A stretch of DNA of 19,360 bases, from the NCBI GenBank assembly GCA_023489135.1, contig JAMDCE010000548.1, positions 1 to 19,360 of the forward strand, written 5' to 3'. This stretch comes from Chloroflexota bacterium (lineage in GTDB: Bacteria; Chloroflexota; Chloroflexia; JAMDCE01). The notes below the pieces were generated by a model. The model was not told where the DNA came from. It saw only the letters and a list, made by a program, of their open reading frames with translations, and ran no database searches. Positions within the stretch are counted from its first letter, which is position 1; the number at the start of each line of letters is the position of its first letter. Positions 5,216 to 12,229 of this stretch are shown piece by piece. Position numbers and translations under genes: made by a program.

Positions 5216-7554
5216 CCCTTCCTCACTCTACACGGATACGATGCCATCCCCACCGTTCCGCTCACGGGGTCCACGAACGAGTCATCGTACAGGTTGTTGA
5301 CGTTGGTCGCGCCATCGCCTTTCAGACCCAGGGGCTCGCAGTCCTGCCACCAACCGTAGGGCACGTAGACTACTTTGGGGTGAACCGATTCGGTCAAATG
5401 AGCGCTCATTCCAACGTAGCCCTGCAGGCTCCCGTCTCGCCTGGGGGTCTCCACGATAACCTGATCCCCCTCCATGATCCCCATCTCCGCCGCGGCTCGC
5501 CGGTTGATCCACACCGCGGGCTCCTCCTGGCATTCCCTCAGCCAGGGCACCGCCCTGAATTGGCCGTGAATAAACTGCATCGGCTTGAATCCGCTGCAGA
5601 TGGTGAGGGGAAATTCCTCGGCGAGCTCAGGCGTGCTGATGGGTCCCGGCTCCGGCTCCACCCAGTAGGGCAGGGGTTGATAGCCTAAGCTCAAGAGCTT
5701 CTCGGAGTAGATCTCGATCTTTCCCGTGGGGGTGGCAACCCCCTTCGGTTGGCCGGTCGTTTCGTCGATCGCGGCGTATTTTCGGTAGCGGGGTGGCGGG
5801 GGTGAATAGCGAACTCCACGAGGCGACGCCTGCAGTTGGTCCACGGTGACCCGGAAGGGCTCCAGCATATAGTCGAAGGCTTTCTTGAGGTCGGCGTCCC
5901 AGAACTGCTCCGAGTAGCCCATGCGCCTGGCCAGCTCGAAGATGATCTTGAGATCGGGCCAGGACTCGTGTTGCGGCGGGACCAGCGGCCGGCGGTGCAT
6001 CAGGTAGGGGGCGTTGTAGCTGACAAACTCGGACTCCCAGGGAGTGGCGCAGGGCAGAATAATATCGGCCGCGTTCATGGCCGGCGTCTCCCAGATATCC
6101 CCCATAGCCAGGAAGTCGAGATTACGCAGCGCCTCCATAATTCCGCCGGAGTTGGGGTTGGAGGTGCCCATGCCCGAGGCGAGTGAAAGCATCCCCTTGA
6201 TAGGATAGGGCCGGCCGGTGAGTATGGCGTCGGCCACCAGGTTCATAGGGCCGACCAGCTCGTTGTTGTAGGCCCGGACTTTGAACCCGGCCGCGGAGAT
6301 CAGGCTCTTTTCAACCCAGCCCGGCGGAAGGAACTGGGATCCTTTGACGTCACTGAAAGCCGGCTCGGGCCGGAAGGTAAGCCCACCCGGAGCGTCGAAA
6401 TTGCCGGTGACCACCGAGAGCAGGCCCAGGGCCACCGCGGTATAGTAGCCGTTCGTTCCCTTGTGCAAACCGTTGTACCAGTCCGAGCTGGCGGGCTTGG
6501 AACTGGCGAACACCCGGGCCACCCGCCGAACATCCTCGGCCGGCACCCAGGTTATCTCCTGTGCCCACTCCGGCGGGCATTGCTCTACCCAGTCGCGGAA
6601 TATCTGCCAGGCCGTCCGGCACACAACCCCGTTCACCAAATAGGATCCGTCCAGAGCGGGTTGCACCTCGGAAGGGAACCGGGGATCGGCCGCTTGAGGC
6701 CTGCCACTCTGCGAATCCCAAACGACGAATGGAGAGCCTTCCAACGTGGCAAAGAGGCCGTTATCCTCCCGCACCAGGAAAGGTGCGTTGGTCCAGCGCT
6801 TAAGGAAATCGGCGTCGTATAGCTCTTCGCGGACGATCACGTGGTGCATGGCCAGGAACAAGGCCAGGTCGGTCCCCGGCCTGGGTGCCAGCCAGATATC
6901 GGCCTTGGTCGCGGTGGGCGAGAGCATGGGATCGACCACGATCAGCTGGGCGCCGCGCTCCCGGGCCTCCAGGATCTGGGACGCGGTGGGCGGATTGGTG
7001 TGAAGGATGTTGTAGCCCACCAGCAGGATGCAGCCGGTCTTATCCCACTCGGGAGAGGGGGCCTGGCCCTTGACTCCCCACTGCAGCGGAAGGCCGGGGC
7101 AGGAGCGGCTGTAGCAGCAGATGTGGCCGGTGCCGCCGAAGTTGGGGCTGCCGTAAAGGTTGGACAGGCGGTTGAAGAACGCGTACCATTCCTGCCCGGG
7201 AGACCCGCCGGTGGAGCCCTTTTGGAACAAGAAGGACTCGGGCCCGTGGCGCTCCTTCACCTCCTTCATCTTGCCGACGATGGCCTCCAGGGCCTCGTCC
7301 CAGCTAAGGCGCTCCCAACCGGGGTCGGCAGCGCCTTTGGGCCTGGTCCGCTTCATGGGGTACTTGAGCCGATTGGGATGGTAGATCTCCTGTCTGGCGC
7401 AGAGCCCCTTGGGGCAGAGCGTCCCGCCGCTCTTAAGGGCCTCCGGGTCTCCCTCCACCTTGAGCAGGTATCCATCTCGCAGGTAGGCCACAACCCCACA
7501 TTGGCCGGAGCAATGGATGCAATAGGTGTGGACTTTCTGGATGCTACCTTTCAC
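5212..7554 (-). CDS. Molybdopterin-dependent oxidoreductase, DMSO reductase family, [4Fe-4S]
   Basis: Taken as a 780-residue protein starting at GTG 7554-7552, which has AAAGGAG 7 nt upstream. The frame stays open to 7647, but that extension is encoded by the palindromic repeats and is not credible. The N-terminus has the [4Fe-4S] ligands C12-x2-C15-x3-C19-x27-C47, followed by PKG with the conserved Lys49. The molybdenum-ligand region is GTGHICCYSRSCPG (141-154), so a Cys ligand (146 or 147) is likely. Later motifs fit the family: ILLVGYNILHTNPP, GAQLIVVDPMLSPTATKADIWLAPRPGTDLAL, WYNGLHKGTNG, and a C-terminal cofactor-binding domain (FPLTICSGFKPMQFIHGQFR). There is no Tat leader, so it is probably cytoplasmic. 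The acetylene-hydratase-specific Asp after the second cluster Cys is replaced by Ser16. The substrate is unknown; the UbiD and Mo-hydroxylase neighbours suggest aromatic or heterocyclic metabolism. Confidence 0.87.
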   Translation of the reverse strand: MKGSIQKVHTYCIHCSGQCGVVAYLRDGYLLKVEGDPEALKSGGTLCPKGLCARQEIYHPNRLKYPMKRTRPKGAADPGWERLSWDEALEAIVGKMKEVKERHGPESFLFQKGSTGGSPGQEWYAFFNRLSNLYGSPNFGGTGHICCYSRSCPGLPLQWGVKGQAPSPEWDKTGCILLVGYNILHTNPPTASQILEARERGAQLIVVDPMLSPTATKADIWLAPRPGTDLALFLAMHHVIVREELYDADFLKRWTNAPFLVREDNGLFATLEGSPFVVWDSQSGRPQAADPRFPSEVQPALDGSYLVNGVVCRTAWQIFRDWVEQCPPEWAQEITWVPAEDVRRVARVFASSKPASSDWYNGLHKGTNGYYTAVALGLLSVVTGNFDAPGGLTFRPEPAFSDVKGSQFLPPGWVEKSLISAAGFKVRAYNNELVGPMNLVADAILTGRPYPIKGMLSLASGMGTSNPNSGGIMEALRNLDFLAMGDIWETPAMNAADIILPCATPWESEFVSYNAPYLMHRRPLVPPQHESWPDLKIIFELARRMGYSEQFWDADLKKAFDYMLEPFRVTVDQLQASPRGVRYSPPPPRYRKYAAIDETTGQPKGVATPTGKIEIYSEKLLSLGYQPLPYWVEPEPGPISTPELAEEFPLTICSGFKPMQFIHGQFRAVPWLRECQEEPAVWINRRAAAEMGIMEGDQVIVETPRRDGSLQGYVGMSAHLTESVHPKVVYVPYGWWQDCEPLGLKGDGATNVNNLYDDSFVDPVSGTVGMASYPCRVRKG

Positions 7555-7817
7555 ACTCGGGCTCCTTTCTGTCCAGCGCCGCAAGACGCCGGCAAGCAGG
7601 ACCCCGATCAGGGCGACCAGCCGGTCGCCCCTACAGCCCACGCACATCTCGTAGGGGCGACCGGCCGGTCGCCCTGGCCGGGGTCCGAGTTTTCCGACCA
7701 GATCCGACGCTGGATGGTAACGTGCATCACGCGTCTCTCGGAGAGTGTAAACCCTCTCCTTTACCGGACAGCCATCCGCCTATCCGCTGCCTGTCAGTTG
7801 ACGCCGCACCCGCTCAA
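7555..7817. other. Gap between ubiD-like and oxidoreductase genes
   Basis: A 263-bp gap within the minus-strand block with no gene. It contains a pair of 20-nt palindromes (7611-7674), an 11-nt palindrome CTCTCGGAGAG (7735-7745) and a small inverted repeat GTAAA-8nt-TTTAC (7747-7764). Either of the last two could form structure in the transcript after the ubiD-like gene, but no U-tract follows. The oxidoreductase may have its own promoter here; none is convincing. Confidence 0.45.
7611..7674. repeat. Palindromic repeat pair, unit 1
   Basis: Two 20-nt palindromes face each other: GGGCGACCAGCCGGTCGCCC (7611-7630) followed by CTAC, then a 16-nt spacer, then GTAG followed by the perfect palindrome GGGCGACCGGCCGGTCGCCC (7655-7674). 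The whole unit is an inverted repeat. The same arrangement recurs at 11906-12169 and at 19124-19264, always between genes, like bacterial REP/BIME sequences. Confidence 0.85.
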
Positions 7818-9401
7818 CTAAATCTTCATCCGGTCCCTGGCCAGCTTCTCGCCGGTCAGGTAGTGCTCGCCTCGGAGTGCCAGCTCGGCCTCTTCGGCGA
7901 TCTCCTCCGGCCAGTAGCCCAGAGAGGAGCCGAACCAGGGCATCTTGGGCTTGAGCTCGGGCAGGCCTTCCTCCTCCCAGATCTGCCTGGCCCGCTCCAT
8001 GAAGTCCTGCCGGGGCAGAGAGGTGGGCGGATAGCCCCATTTCCTCGTCGCGTCTACCAGAAGCGAGGACGTGCGCGGCCTCTCGAGTCCCAATTGATCT
8101 TGAGGCATGGCCGACGGGTCCAAAGAAGCCGTCTTGCCTTGAGCCACGGTGATATCCCGGTGTGGCTGCATGCGGTAACAAAGCGCCCACATCACGGAAT
8201 CCATGTCTCGCGGATCGATGTCGTCGTCCACGGCTATAATGATTTTGCAGTAGTTGGTAGTCCTCGCACAAACGCCGTACAAAGCCTGCCAGACCTGGGG
8301 CGTAGTGGCGTTCTTCAGGCTAACCACGCACAGGGTCCGTCCTCCGCTCTCCAGGTGATAGCCCACCTCCACCACGTTGTCGATCCCGAGGTCGTATTTC
8401 AACAGCTTATAATGGATAGCCTCCACGCCTATCTGCGTCATCAGGCTGCTTTCGCTGGGCGGGAACTGGCTCATATACGCGTTCCAAATAGGCTGCTTGC
8501 GATGGGTGATGCACTTGACGTTCACGTAGAGATTCGAAGAGCCCATGCCCATGTAGCCGGTGAACTCTCCGAACGGGCCCTCTCGCTCCAGAGAATCCGT
8601 GGGAATCTCTCCCTCGATGACTACCTCGGCGTTGGCCGGCACCTCCAGGTCCACGGTCTGGCACCTGACCAGCTCGATCGGCTCCCCGGCGATGCCCCCG
8701 GCCACGTCGATCTCGTCGACCCCGTAGGGCATTTTCGTCACCGCCACCAGGCCGACGTTTGGTGTGGGACCGATCACGGCGGCCACAGGCATGGGTATTC
8801 CCAGCCGCCGATACTTTCGCCAATGCTGTCGGAGGTGTTGCGGCATTCTTCCGCTCACGCCCATTCTGGCGGGGGCCTTGACCATCGCTCGATGGTTGCC
8901 CACGTTTCCTATGCCGGTGTCCGGATCCTTGGACACGAAGTTGCCGGCACTGAAGTACGGCGCGTTATCGAAGCCGGGAGTGGAGATGGGGATGGCGAAC
9001 TCCCCCAGTCCCCCGTGCTCGAGCAGACTATCGCCGACGTGCACTTCTTCCTGAACGGGGCCGCTCTCCACGACCCTGGGCTTAATGGGGTGGAACTGCG
9101 CTTGCTCCCACTTCTTGGCGATGGCGCTCGACGAAGGCTCGGTCGCCATCGCCAGAGCGTATATATCCCTCGACGCGGCGTGACATCCCACCAGCACCGC
9201 GCCCTCGTACTTCTTGCCCCTGACATCGACGACGTTATCGAATAGGAATGCCTTCCTCTCCTGGTCGGGGAGTCCGCGGAATTGCCACCGGACCAGCGGC
9301 ATTAGCTCCGTATCCTTGTTTATCTCTCGCTTGATCCGCACCAGCCTGCCGTTTTCTTCCAGCACTTCGATGTAGTGCCTGAGATCTCGGTAATAGCCCA
9401 A
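7818..9401 (-). CDS. UbiD-family prFMN-dependent decarboxylase
   Basis: A 527-residue UbiD-family (de)carboxylase. These use prenylated FMN, made by a UbiX partner, plus a divalent metal to decarboxylate or carboxylate aromatic and unsaturated acids. Conserved signatures are NVGNHR (166-171, metal and prFMN contact, with Arg171 equivalent to the catalytic Arg) and EREGPFGEFTGY (272-283, with Glu274 and Glu279 spaced as in the catalytic pair of Fdc1). The start is TTG 9401-9399: it gives the usual N-terminus (GYYRDLRHYIEVLEENGRLVRI), has GGAGG 8 nt upstream, and lies 20 nt after the stop of the preceding gene. The frame is open to 9767, but that part overlaps the Mo-hydroxylase and is a shadow. 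No ubiX is visible. The substrate is not predictable; vanillate, gallate, hydroxybenzoate or polycyclic aromatic carboxylates are all possible. Confidence 0.9.
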   Translation of the reverse strand: MGYYRDLRHYIEVLEENGRLVRIKREINKDTELMPLVRWQFRGLPDQERKAFLFDNVVDVRGKKYEGAVLVGCHAASRDIYALAMATEPSSSAIAKKWEQAQFHPIKPRVVESGPVQEEVHVGDSLLEHGGLGEFAIPISTPGFDNAPYFSAGNFVSKDPDTGIGNVGNHRAMVKAPARMGVSGRMPQHLRQHWRKYRRLGIPMPVAAVIGPTPNVGLVAVTKMPYGVDEIDVAGGIAGEPIELVRCQTVDLEVPANAEVVIEGEIPTDSLEREGPFGEFTGYMGMGSSNLYVNVKCITHRKQPIWNAYMSQFPPSESSLMTQIGVEAIHYKLLKYDLGIDNVVEVGYHLESGGRTLCVVSLKNATTPQVWQALYGVCARTTNYCKIIIAVDDDIDPRDMDSVMWALCYRMQPHRDITVAQGKTASLDPSAMPQDQLGLERPRTSSLLVDATRKWGYPPTSLPRQDFMERARQIWEEEGLPELKPKMPWFGSSLGYWPEEIAEEAELALRGEHYLTGEKLARDRMKI

Positions 9402-9409
9402 TCTCGTGT

Positions 9410-9414
9410 CCTCC
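9410..9414 (-). promoter_or_regulatory. Shine-Dalgarno GGAGG deciding the TTG start of the ubiD-like gene
   Basis: GGAGG on the minus strand, 8 nt before TTG 9401-9399 and inside the 20-nt gap after the Mo-hydroxylase stop (9424-9422). No ATG or GTG with comparable context lies in frame nearby, so it fixes the start. Confidence 0.7.
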
Positions 9415-9421
9415 AATTCGT

Positions 9422-11683
9422 CTAACGTCGCAAGTCGACAATCTTCTCGGCCGTGACCGGCAGGCTCTTGAACCTCACCCCCGTGGCGTGGTAGATGGCG
9501 TTGGCGATGGCCGGGATGATGGCCACGTTGACCGGCTCGGCGGCCTCTTTGGCGCCGAAGGGGCCGTTGGGGTCGATGGTTTCGACGATGATGGTGTTGA
9601 TTTCCGGAGCTTCCACGGCGGTGGGGATGCCATAGTCCAGGAAGGAGGCGTTCAGAAGCGTCCCTCCGTCCCACTTGAGTTCCTCGGTGAGAACCTGCCC
9701 CTGCCCCAGCACCGCCGAGCCCTCGGCCTGTCCCTCCACCGCGTTGGGGTTGATGGCCCTCCCGCAATCGTGCGCCGCCGTTACCTTCTCCAGGGTGACC
9801 CGGCCGGTTTGCCGATCGACCTGAACCTCGGCCACCACAGCGCCGAAGCTCCAGGTGCCGGTGTTCTGACCTCGGAAGTCGCCGGTGAGGTAGTTGATGG
9901 GGTCCATATCGGGCATAAATGAGCCCTTGCCCATGATCGGCCGGCCCAGGGCCAAGGCGTGCTTCACGACGTCGGCCACTCCCAGACCCTTATCAGGGCT
10001 TCCTTTAACGTAGATTCGCCCCTCCCGTGCCTCGAGGTCATCCGCGTTGGCCTCCAGCTTCTCCGCCGCGATCTCCAGCAGCTGCTTTCGGGCATCGGCG
10101 GCCGCCGCCTTGGCGGCGTTGCCGGAGATGAAGGTGGTGGACATGCTGTAGGTGCCGGGGTCCTGGGGGGTGGTCTCGGTGTCGGCGGCCACCAGGCGAA
10201 TGTCCTGCATCGGGACTCCCAGCTCCTCCGCCGCGATCTGGGCCACCATGCTCCAATTGCCCTGGCCGTTGTCCTGGGTCCCCGTGAAAAGGGTGGCCTG
10301 GCCGTCCTCGTTGAACTTGACGAAGGCGGCCGAGGAGGAGCGAATCCCCAGGCTGAAGCCGCAGGTGGTGCAGGCGGTGCCGATGCCTATGCCGCGCCCC
10401 GGAGCAAGCTGCCGCTTCTTCTCTTCCCACCCTGAGGCCTCGACCGCCTTCTCGATGCATTCCTTCAGCCCGCTACTGTAAACTACCGAGCCGTTGATCA
10501 GTCTCTCACCGGTCTCGACGGCGTTTTTCAAGCGTATCTCCACGGGGTCCAGGCCCAGGTCCTCGGCGATCATGTCCAGCTGGCAGCCGTCGGCGAAGCG
10601 CACCTGCTGGGAGCCGTGCCCGCGCATGGCGCCGCGCACCGGCTTGTTGGTGTACACGCGCAGGGCTTCGTAGCGGAAGTTGGGGATACGGAAGAGCGGC
10701 AGGAGCATGGTGGGCGGGTTGGACATGGCGATCGCCCCGGTGCTGTTGTAGGCCCCGCCATCGGCGACGATGCGCAGGTCTTTGGCGACGATGGTGCCGT
10801 CCCGCTTCACTCCGGTCTTCAGATAGAGTATGAAAGGGTGTTTCTGCCGGGTCGAGCGAAAGCTCTCCTCTCGGCTGTAGGTGATCTTCACCGGCCGGCC
10901 GGTCCTTCTGGAAAGCAAGGCGGCGCAGAAGTCGAGGGCGAAGGTCTCGGAGCGACCCCCAAAGGCGCCGCCGATGTAGGACTTTAGCACCCGCACGTCG
11001 TCCAGGGGCATCCTCAGCGCATTGGCCAGCGCCCGTCGCTTGGTGAAAGGCGATTGGTTGGGGGTCCAGATCTCCAGCTTCCCCGAGGGGTCGACGCTCG
11101 CGAGCGCCACGTAGGGCTCCAGCTGGCAATGGGCCACGGCTTGCGTCTCGAATCGGTCTTCGCGCAGGTAGTCGCTTTCGCGGAAGCCTTTGTCCACCTC
11201 GCCCAGCTCGGTCCTGGCGTGTATACTGACGTTGCCCGGTGCCGCGTCGTGAACCAGCGGCGCGCCCTCCCTCATCGCCTCGTCAGGGTCGAAAACCGGC
11301 GGGAGGACCTCGTACTCCACCCGGATCAGCTCCAGCGCCTCCTCGGCCGTATCCCCGTCTGTCGCAGCCACCGCCGCAACCTCATCCCCGATGTAGCGCA
11401 CCTTGTCCACCGCCAGGGGATGCTGGTCGCGGGTGGCCGGGAAGACGCCGTATTTGAAGTTTCCCCAATCTTTACCGGTGATCACCGCCTTGACGCCCGG
11501 AAGGCGTTCAGCCTTGGATGTATCAATGTGCAAGATGCGGGCGTGAGCGTGTGGGCTCCAGAGGATTCTTCCGTGGAGCGTGTGCGGCAGCTCAAGATCG
11601 TCGGTGAAGCGGGCGGCTCCCGTCGCCTTTTCCAACGCGTCGATTCTGGGGACCCTTTTTCCCACGAAGGAGTAATCGGTCAA
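9422..11683 (-). CDS. Xanthine dehydrogenase-family molybdenum hydroxylase, large (Mo-binding) subunit
   Basis: A 753-residue large subunit of the xanthine oxidase/4-hydroxybenzoyl-CoA reductase/CO dehydrogenase family, which hydroxylates (or reductively dehydroxylates) aromatic or heterocyclic substrates at a molybdenum-cytosine-dinucleotide site. It begins VGKRVPRIDALEKATGAARF (7-26), the standard N-terminus. Cofactor motifs are IGGAFGGR (237-244), MRGHGSQQ (353-360), TGTQDNGQGNWS (467-478) and GAKEAAEP (710-717), whose Glu716 matches the catalytic Glu; the GAKEAxE form recalls 4-hydroxybenzoyl-CoA reductase alpha. The start is TTG 11683-11681 without a clear ribosome binding site; it is chosen because it gives the usual length. 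The 2Fe-2S and FAD subunits are not adjacent: upstream there is only a promoter and repeats. The ubiD-like gene follows 20 nt downstream. The substrate is unknown. Confidence 0.92.
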   Translation of the reverse strand: MTDYSFVGKRVPRIDALEKATGAARFTDDLELPHTLHGRILWSPHAHARILHIDTSKAERLPGVKAVITGKDWGNFKYGVFPATRDQHPLAVDKVRYIGDEVAAVAATDGDTAEEALELIRVEYEVLPPVFDPDEAMREGAPLVHDAAPGNVSIHARTELGEVDKGFRESDYLREDRFETQAVAHCQLEPYVALASVDPSGKLEIWTPNQSPFTKRRALANALRMPLDDVRVLKSYIGGAFGGRSETFALDFCAALLSRRTGRPVKITYSREESFRSTRQKHPFILYLKTGVKRDGTIVAKDLRIVADGGAYNSTGAIAMSNPPTMLLPLFRIPNFRYEALRVYTNKPVRGAMRGHGSQQVRFADGCQLDMIAEDLGLDPVEIRLKNAVETGERLINGSVVYSSGLKECIEKAVEASGWEEKKRQLAPGRGIGIGTACTTCGFSLGIRSSSAAFVKFNEDGQATLFTGTQDNGQGNWSMVAQIAAEELGVPMQDIRLVAADTETTPQDPGTYSMSTTFISGNAAKAAAADARKQLLEIAAEKLEANADDLEAREGRIYVKGSPDKGLGVADVVKHALALGRPIMGKGSFMPDMDPINYLTGDFRGQNTGTWSFGAVVAEVQVDRQTGRVTLEKVTAAHDCGRAINPNAVEGQAEGSAVLGQGQVLTEELKWDGGTLLNASFLDYGIPTAVEAPEINTIIVETIDPNGPFGAKEAAEPVNVAIIPAIANAIYHATGVRFKSLPVTAEKIVDLRR

Positions 11684-11751
11684 GTTACTTGTACCATGCG
11701 TTCAAATCGATTGGTGAGGTTGCCAAATACCCGTACATCATCGATACCGGA

Positions 11752-11780
11752 ATCTTACGCCTGTCCGCCCGGCAAGTCAA
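11752..11780 (-). promoter_or_regulatory. Sigma-70-type promoter for the Mo-hydroxylase/ubiD operon
   Basis: On the minus strand TTGACT (11780-11775, five of six consensus bases) is followed after exactly 17 bp by TAAGAT (11757-11752, four of six). Transcription would start near 11745, leaving a leader of about 60 nt before the TTG start codon. Confidence 0.5.
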
Positions 11781-11905
11781 TATCGGTCAACGATTGCGTG
11801 GAATGCAGGACCGAACTATAATGCAATCCGACGTCCGTGGGCCGAAGGCGTTTGATGCCTTTTTTCGAGGGGGTGGCCGCGGCCAACGGCTCGGGCGCCG
11901 ATGGG

Positions 11906-12169
11906 GGGAGACCAGCCGGTCGCCCCTACATCAGGAATCGAGCACGGTGGCGGTCTTGAAGCGATTTGGCTCGGGCGCTTGTAGGGGCGACCGGCTGAGA
12001 TAGTTGCAAAACTCCGGAAAATGCCCGCTCGTCTGGTCGATAGTGGGGAGCGACAGGCCTGCTTGGGCCAAACGATGGCACTGCGTCCCTACTACCGGCC
12101 GAATACTGGCCTCCGGTGGGGAGCCTCTAATTCTCGGCGAAGTTTTGCAACAGTCTCGGCTGGTCGCCC
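11906..12169. repeat. Palindromic repeat pair, unit 2 (right palindrome split by MITE)
   Basis: The left palindrome (11906-11925) differs from the copy at 7611 by one base and is followed by CTAC. After a 51-nt spacer come GTAG and GGGCGACCGGCT (11985-11996), interrupted by the MITE, then GGCTGGTCGCCC (12158-12169). Removing the MITE and one GGCT restores the 20-mer GGGCGACCGGCTGGTCGCCC, the exact reverse complement of the palindrome at 7611-7630. The spacer shares a TTGAAGCG-x-TTT stretch with unit 3. Confidence 0.8.
11997..12157. mobile_element. 161-bp MITE with ~20-bp terminal inverted repeats and GGCT target duplication
   Basis: The left end is GAGATAGTTGCAAAACTCCG and the right end read inward is GAGACTGTTGCAAAACTTCG: 17 of 20 bases agree. 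GGCT flanks both ends (11993-11996 and 12158-12161). The 161-bp length cannot encode a transposase. The ends match the apparent IS end at 19265 (GAGAGTGTTGCAAAACTCCG), and both elements have a CGATAGT stretch followed by GGGAG 41-46 nt from the end, so this is probably an internally deleted derivative mobilised by that IS. Confidence 0.8.
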
Positions 12170-12229
12170 TGGTGGTGAGGGGCCGAGCCGGCAATAAGCG
12201 CGTTCCCACATTGGTCGGTGAAGGAGCAG

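Larger units (their letters stand above)
11684..12229. other. Divergent intergenic region with promoter, repeats and MITE
   Basis: A 546-bp spacer between the Mo-hydroxylase (minus) and the giant membrane protein (plus). It contains a sigma-70-type promoter on the minus strand (11752-11780), one degenerate palindrome (11906-11925), and a second palindrome split by a 161-bp MITE (11997-12157). No credible gene is seen. Short ORFs here overlap repeats and lack ribosome binding sites. No clear promoter for the plus-strand gene was found. Confidence 0.65.

Noticed and set aside
5212..7554. Assignment of the oxidoreductase as acetylene hydratase
   Set aside because: The Asp that follows the second cluster Cys in acetylene hydratase is Ser here, and no other specific feature supports it; only the family level is claimed.
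7555..7647. N-terminal extension of the oxidoreductase beginning MCVGCRGDR
   Set aside because: It is encoded by the palindromic repeats; GTG 7554 has a proper Shine-Dalgarno site and gives the family's normal N-terminus. The CVGC is not a real metal motif.
6841..7821. Plus-strand open frame of 326 codons opposite the oxidoreductase
   Set aside because: Antisense shadow in GC-rich sequence, opposite conserved [4Fe-4S] and molybdopterin motifs.
7722..9245. Long plus-strand open frame (507 codons) opposite the ubiD-like gene
   Set aside because: It is the antisense shadow of a well-conserved UbiD-family gene, with His/Arg/Gly-rich composition and no ribosome binding site.
9402..9767. 122-residue N-terminal extension of the ubiD-like protein
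   Set aside because: It overlaps the conserved C-terminus of the Mo-hydroxylase in another frame and is Arg/Gly/His-rich; TTG 9401 has a good ribosome binding site.
11689..12003. Plus-strand ORF of 104 codons in the divergent spacer
   Set aside because: It runs through the promoter, the palindromes and into the MITE, lacks a ribosome binding site and has no recognisable protein features.
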